Shown here: positions 61,680 to 64,000 of the stretch, one piece after another
Layout of the letters: each line of letters begins with the position of its first letter
Position numbering within the stretch: the first letter of the stretch is position 1
Assembly (NCBI GenBank): GCA_013538805.1
Contig: JABXGR010000004.1
Span: 59,924 to 123,923 of the forward strand
Direction of reading: 5' to 3'
Length of the DNA: 64,000 bases
Source of the DNA: Candidatus Nitrosocaldus schleperae
Lineage (GTDB): Archaea; Thermoproteota; Nitrososphaeria; Nitrososphaerales; Nitrosocaldaceae
The notes under the pieces: generated by a model
The model's input: the letters and a program-made list of their open reading frames with translations, nothing else
Databases searched by the model: none
Told to the model about the DNA's origin: nothing
Position numbers and translations under genes: made by a program

Positions 61680-63163
61680 AGCACACACCTCTTAACCCTG
61701 CTACCCCTAGCATACTCCAAAGCATATGCTATCCTTAATAGCAGTGCTTCATCAAGATGCTTTGCCATGAACTGTATACCTATTGGCAATCCATTATGCA
61801 TGCTATATGGTATGGAGAGCGCTGGTATCCCAGCCAGGTTTGCTATAACAGTGCATATATCTATGGTGTATAACCTCAAGGGATCTGATATCCTCTCCCC
61901 TATCCTTGGAGGGAGGACTGGCATAGTCGGTGTAATTATAGCATTGTAGGATCTGAGTACATGCATTATCTCATCCCTTATAATTGCTCTAGCCTTCTGT
62001 GCCTTCATGTAGTACCTTCCATAGTAGCCAGAGGAGAGTACGTAAGTGCCAAGGATGATCCTCCTCTTCACCTCGCTACCAAAGTTGCTCCTTATGGTTG
62101 AGTAGAACTCATTCCATGCTACACCATCTGGCTGTAATGTATAACCATACCTTATGCCATCGTACCTTGCAAGGTTACTGCTTGCCTCTGCCATTGCTAT
62201 TGTGTAGTATGATGCAAGTGCATACCTCAACGATGGTAATGATACCTCTTCCACTACAGCATCAAGTTGCTCAACGCTTGCTATAGCATCAAGCATGCTA
62301 TCCCTTACAGGTTCATCAATAGCATCGCTCTCAATTATCTCCCTTACGATGGCAAACCTCATACCCTTGAGGCTAGTAGAGTTTATTGATTTGATATCTA
62401 TGCTAGAATCAATACTTGTATGATCATTCTGCATATCAGAACCAACAACAGCATTAAGCATCAATGCTAGATCGACTGCTGATCTTGCCATCAACCCTAT
62501 ACACTCTAGACTGTTAGCATATGATATGAGCCCATACCTACTCAATAGCCCATAAGTTGGCTTCAAACCATATATGGAGCAGAAGGATGCTGGGCATCTC
62601 ACAGATCCTCCAGTATCTGAGCCCAGTGCTATACTTGCCATGCATGATGCTAGTGATGCAGCACTACCTCCAGAGGAGCCTCCAGCAACCCTTTCCTCAT
62701 CCCATGGGTTATGTGTTACACCAAATGCACTAAACTCTGTAGTTGAGCCCATTCCAAACTCATCCATATTTGTCTTGCCTATAACTATCGCTCCAGCACC
62801 CTTGAGCCTCTTCACAACAGTAGCATCATATACTGGCACGTAATCCTCAAGCATCCTAGAGGAGCATGTAGTCCTTATCCCTTCTGTTGATATGTTATCC
62901 TTTACTGCAAGAGGCACACCAAGTAGAGTGCTACGATAACCATTGCTATTGCTACTGCTACTCTTAACCATCTTATCCATTATCCTAGCCTCATCCAATG
63001 CGTGATGGTTTATGGTTATGTATGCATTGATCCTCTTATCAATGCTCTCTATCCTCTCAAGTATGCTTGCAATGTAATCCTCTACGCTTATCGATCCACT
63101 CTTAACCTCTTCCACAAGTTCATATGCATTTAATGCAAGTCTGCTACTCCTAACCATCAACAT
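61676..63163 (-). CDS. gatA: Asp-tRNA(Asn)/Glu-tRNA(Gln) amidotransferase subunit A
   Basis: 495-residue amidase. The Ser-cisSer-Lys triad is in LAVKDNIST (Lys) and AGGSSGGSAASLAS; GKTNMDEFGMGSTTE, SVRCPASFCSIYGLKPTYG and PALSIPYSMHNGLPIGIQF (in parts) are conserved. Overlaps gatB (ATGA) and follows gatC by 17 bp: operon gatC-gatA-gatB. A short Ser/Asn insert (SSSSNSNG) lies before LLGVPLAVKD. An alternative start is the ATG at 63157. Confidence 0.96.
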   Translation of the reverse strand: MLMVRSSRLALNAYELVEEVKSGSISVEDYIASILERIESIDKRINAYITINHHALDEARIMDKMVKSSSSNSNGYRSTLLGVPLAVKDNISTEGIRTTCSSRMLEDYVPVYDATVVKRLKGAGAIVIGKTNMDEFGMGSTTEFSAFGVTHNPWDEERVAGGSSGGSAASLASCMASIALGSDTGGSVRCPASFCSIYGLKPTYGLLSRYGLISYANSLECIGLMARSAVDLALMLNAVVGSDMQNDHTSIDSSIDIKSINSTSLKGMRFAIVREIIESDAIDEPVRDSMLDAIASVEQLDAVVEEVSLPSLRYALASYYTIAMAEASSNLARYDGIRYGYTLQPDGVAWNEFYSTIRSNFGSEVKRRIILGTYVLSSGYYGRYYMKAQKARAIIRDEIMHVLRSYNAIITPTMPVLPPRIGERISDPLRLYTIDICTVIANLAGIPALSIPYSMHNGLPIGIQFMAKHLDEALLLRIAYALEYARGSRVKRCVL

Positions 63164-63180
63164 CTACCTAATAATGCATA

Positions 63181-63456
63181 CTAACCCATCTTTGGCGCCT
63201 TTATGAACCTGCCCTTCATACTCTTTGCATTGCTCAACATATCAGCGGGGAATGCAACTGGGATATCATCCCTCATCTCCTTGTAACCTCTGCTCATCCT
63301 GTATGGTTCTACATCATTGCCTATCTCAAGTTCATCAAGCATGTTGAAGTATTCTATTATCTCATTTATCTGCTCAGCATACAACCTTAACTCCTCATCC
63401 TTCATACCTATCCTTGCTAGGTGTGCTAGATGCCTAACCTCCTCAACACTAACCAT
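63181..63456 (-). CDS. gatC: Asp-tRNA(Asn)/Glu-tRNA(Gln) amidotransferase subunit C
   Basis: 91 residues of GatC: VSVEEVRHLAHLARIGMKDEEL at the N-terminus (in part), IIEYFNMLDELEIGNDVEP and the C-terminal MKGRFIKAPKMG. It wraps around GatA and holds the complex. First gene of the operon; GTTTATATATGC about 30 bp upstream is a good TATA box. Confidence 0.94.
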   Translation of the reverse strand: MVSVEEVRHLAHLARIGMKDEELRLYAEQINEIIEYFNMLDELEIGNDVEPYRMSRGYKEMRDDIPVAFPADMLSNAKSMKGRFIKAPKMG

Positions 63457-63854
63457 ACTGTACCATCTTTGCCATCATTGCATATATAAACCATCAAGGC
63501 TTGCTTGAATGTTATTGTACGTCTTGCCTACATCCATGAGTGTATTGCTAGTTATACACTAATCATCTCTAGGCTTAATTAATAATCATCCTGCTAAGAA
63601 TAATCATCCTGCCAAGCATATTTGATGCTGAAACAGGTATGGATAGAAGAGATTAGCGTTGCATAGGATGAGCAAAGGCTTACCTGCTTATGATATAAAG
63701 TATATGCTAATAGTATTGAAATTTAAGCATGTTGAGTACTGCTCTATCATGAGCATGCAAGATGATGCTAGCAAGTGATACAGGTTAAGGCAAGGTATCC
63801 TGTCATCACCAGCATCCTGCTTAGCCTTATATACATCTCAAGCATACCTATACT
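63457..63854. other. Intergenic region left of the edge gene
   Basis: 398 bp without a supported gene. It contains the gatC promoter at its left end, a direct repeat of TAATCATCCTGCYAAG (about 63583-63617, two copies) and at its right end CTTATATAC (63826-63834), the likely TATA box of the partial gene at 63855. Confidence 0.5.
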
Positions 63855-64000
63855 ATGCATAGCAAAGAGGAGTTGAAGGAGACACTGCTTGATTTACTGC
63901 TTGAGGATAAGGAGTTCAGGCATGCTGTAGCAGGCGCAATTGGCTATAAAGAGATACTCGATAGGTTTGCTAGAGTAGAGGAGGAGATAAAGGAGCTTAG
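63855..64000 (+). CDS. Partial gene, DUF3782-like N-terminus (runs off the window)
   Basis: Starts ATG at 63855, 25 bp after a CTTATATAC box, and is open to the window end (48 codons). The text MHSKEELKETLLDLLLEDKEF, RHAVAGAIGYKEILDRFARVEEEIKEL (in parts) resembles the start of archaeal coiled-coil proteins carrying a C-terminal PD-(D/E)XK domain (DUF3782 type). The call rests on recollection of that pattern and on a short N-terminus only. Confidence 0.5.
   Translation, partial: MHSKEELKETLLDLLLEDKEFRHAVAGAIGYKEILDRFARVEEEIKEL

Overview
The window is archaeal. It carries an archaeal-type ribosomal protein cluster (with L3, L4, S4e and Rpp29/Rnp1), aEF1A, TFB, aIF1, Rpo12 (RpoP), Sec61-beta, an ESCRT-III/CdvB protein, bifunctional FBP aldolase/phosphatase, DUF2070 and eS26. 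The combination of CdvB, eS26, small Cys-rich proteins and VPEFP-tailed surface proteins, together with heavy use of AGG/AGA for Arg and ATA for Ile, points to a member of Nitrososphaeria (Thaumarchaeota), possibly a thermophilic Nitrosocaldus-like lineage. The lineage call is inference; no amo, rRNA or other diagnostic marker lies in the window.

Layout. 1-8003: ribosomal cluster uL3-uL4-uL23-uS19-uL22-uS3-uL29-rnp1-uS17-uL14-uL24-eS4-uL5-uS14-uS8-uL6, in which L2 is missing between L23 and S19 and the cluster stops after L6. 8184-8260: tRNA-Asn. 8.3-12 kb: poorly characterised genes (radical SAM protein, coiled-coil membrane protein) with a 28-bp palindrome and a repeat-rich intergenic region. 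12-16 kb: HIT hydrolase, frameshifted M20 peptidase, NIF3-like protein and small unknowns. 16-19.1 kb: ESCRT-III protein and the bioB-bioF operon behind a BirA-like operator. 19.2-27 kb: central carbon genes (tpiA, FBP aldolase/phosphatase, ppdK), a cyclase-like protein, and aEF1A-S10-Rpo12. 27-37.5 kb: a cobalamin-binding-like protein, thrC, Hjc resolvase, alkyladenine glycosylase, proS, a HAD phosphatase and cofE. 37.5-47.8 kb: a large PEF-tailed solute-binding protein, a PD-(D/E)XK protein, DUF2070, Sec61-beta, aIF1, CPBP protease, dCTP deaminase-like protein, TFB and hemerythrin. 47.9-54.1 kb: trpEGDCBA. 54.4-63.5 kb: pyrG, NAD kinase fused to a winged helix, eS26, a CDP-alcohol phosphatidyltransferase, a SIS protein and gatCAB. 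A partial gene runs off the right edge.

The genes are mostly housekeeping: translation, gluconeogenesis (PPDK to FBPA/P and TPI), and Trp, biotin, CTP, F420 and Thr synthesis. Promoter structure is very regular. A TATA-like box centred about 25-30 bp upstream of the start codon is seen for most first genes, implying leaderless mRNAs, whereas operon-internal genes often carry GGTGA/GGAGG-like ribosome-binding sites. I used this rule to correct several starts (bioB, trpE, NAD kinase, the solute-binding protein, aEF1A, ppdK).

The least explained parts are the two copies of a 28-bp palindrome abutting TATA boxes (10065, 15666), the 11.6-11.94 kb motif cluster, three apparently shared bidirectional TATA boxes between divergent genes, Ser/Asn-rich simple-sequence inserts inside conserved enzymes (one coincident with a frameshift), and a solute-binding protein whose two halves look permuted. 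No CRISPR array, insertion sequence or rRNA was seen.
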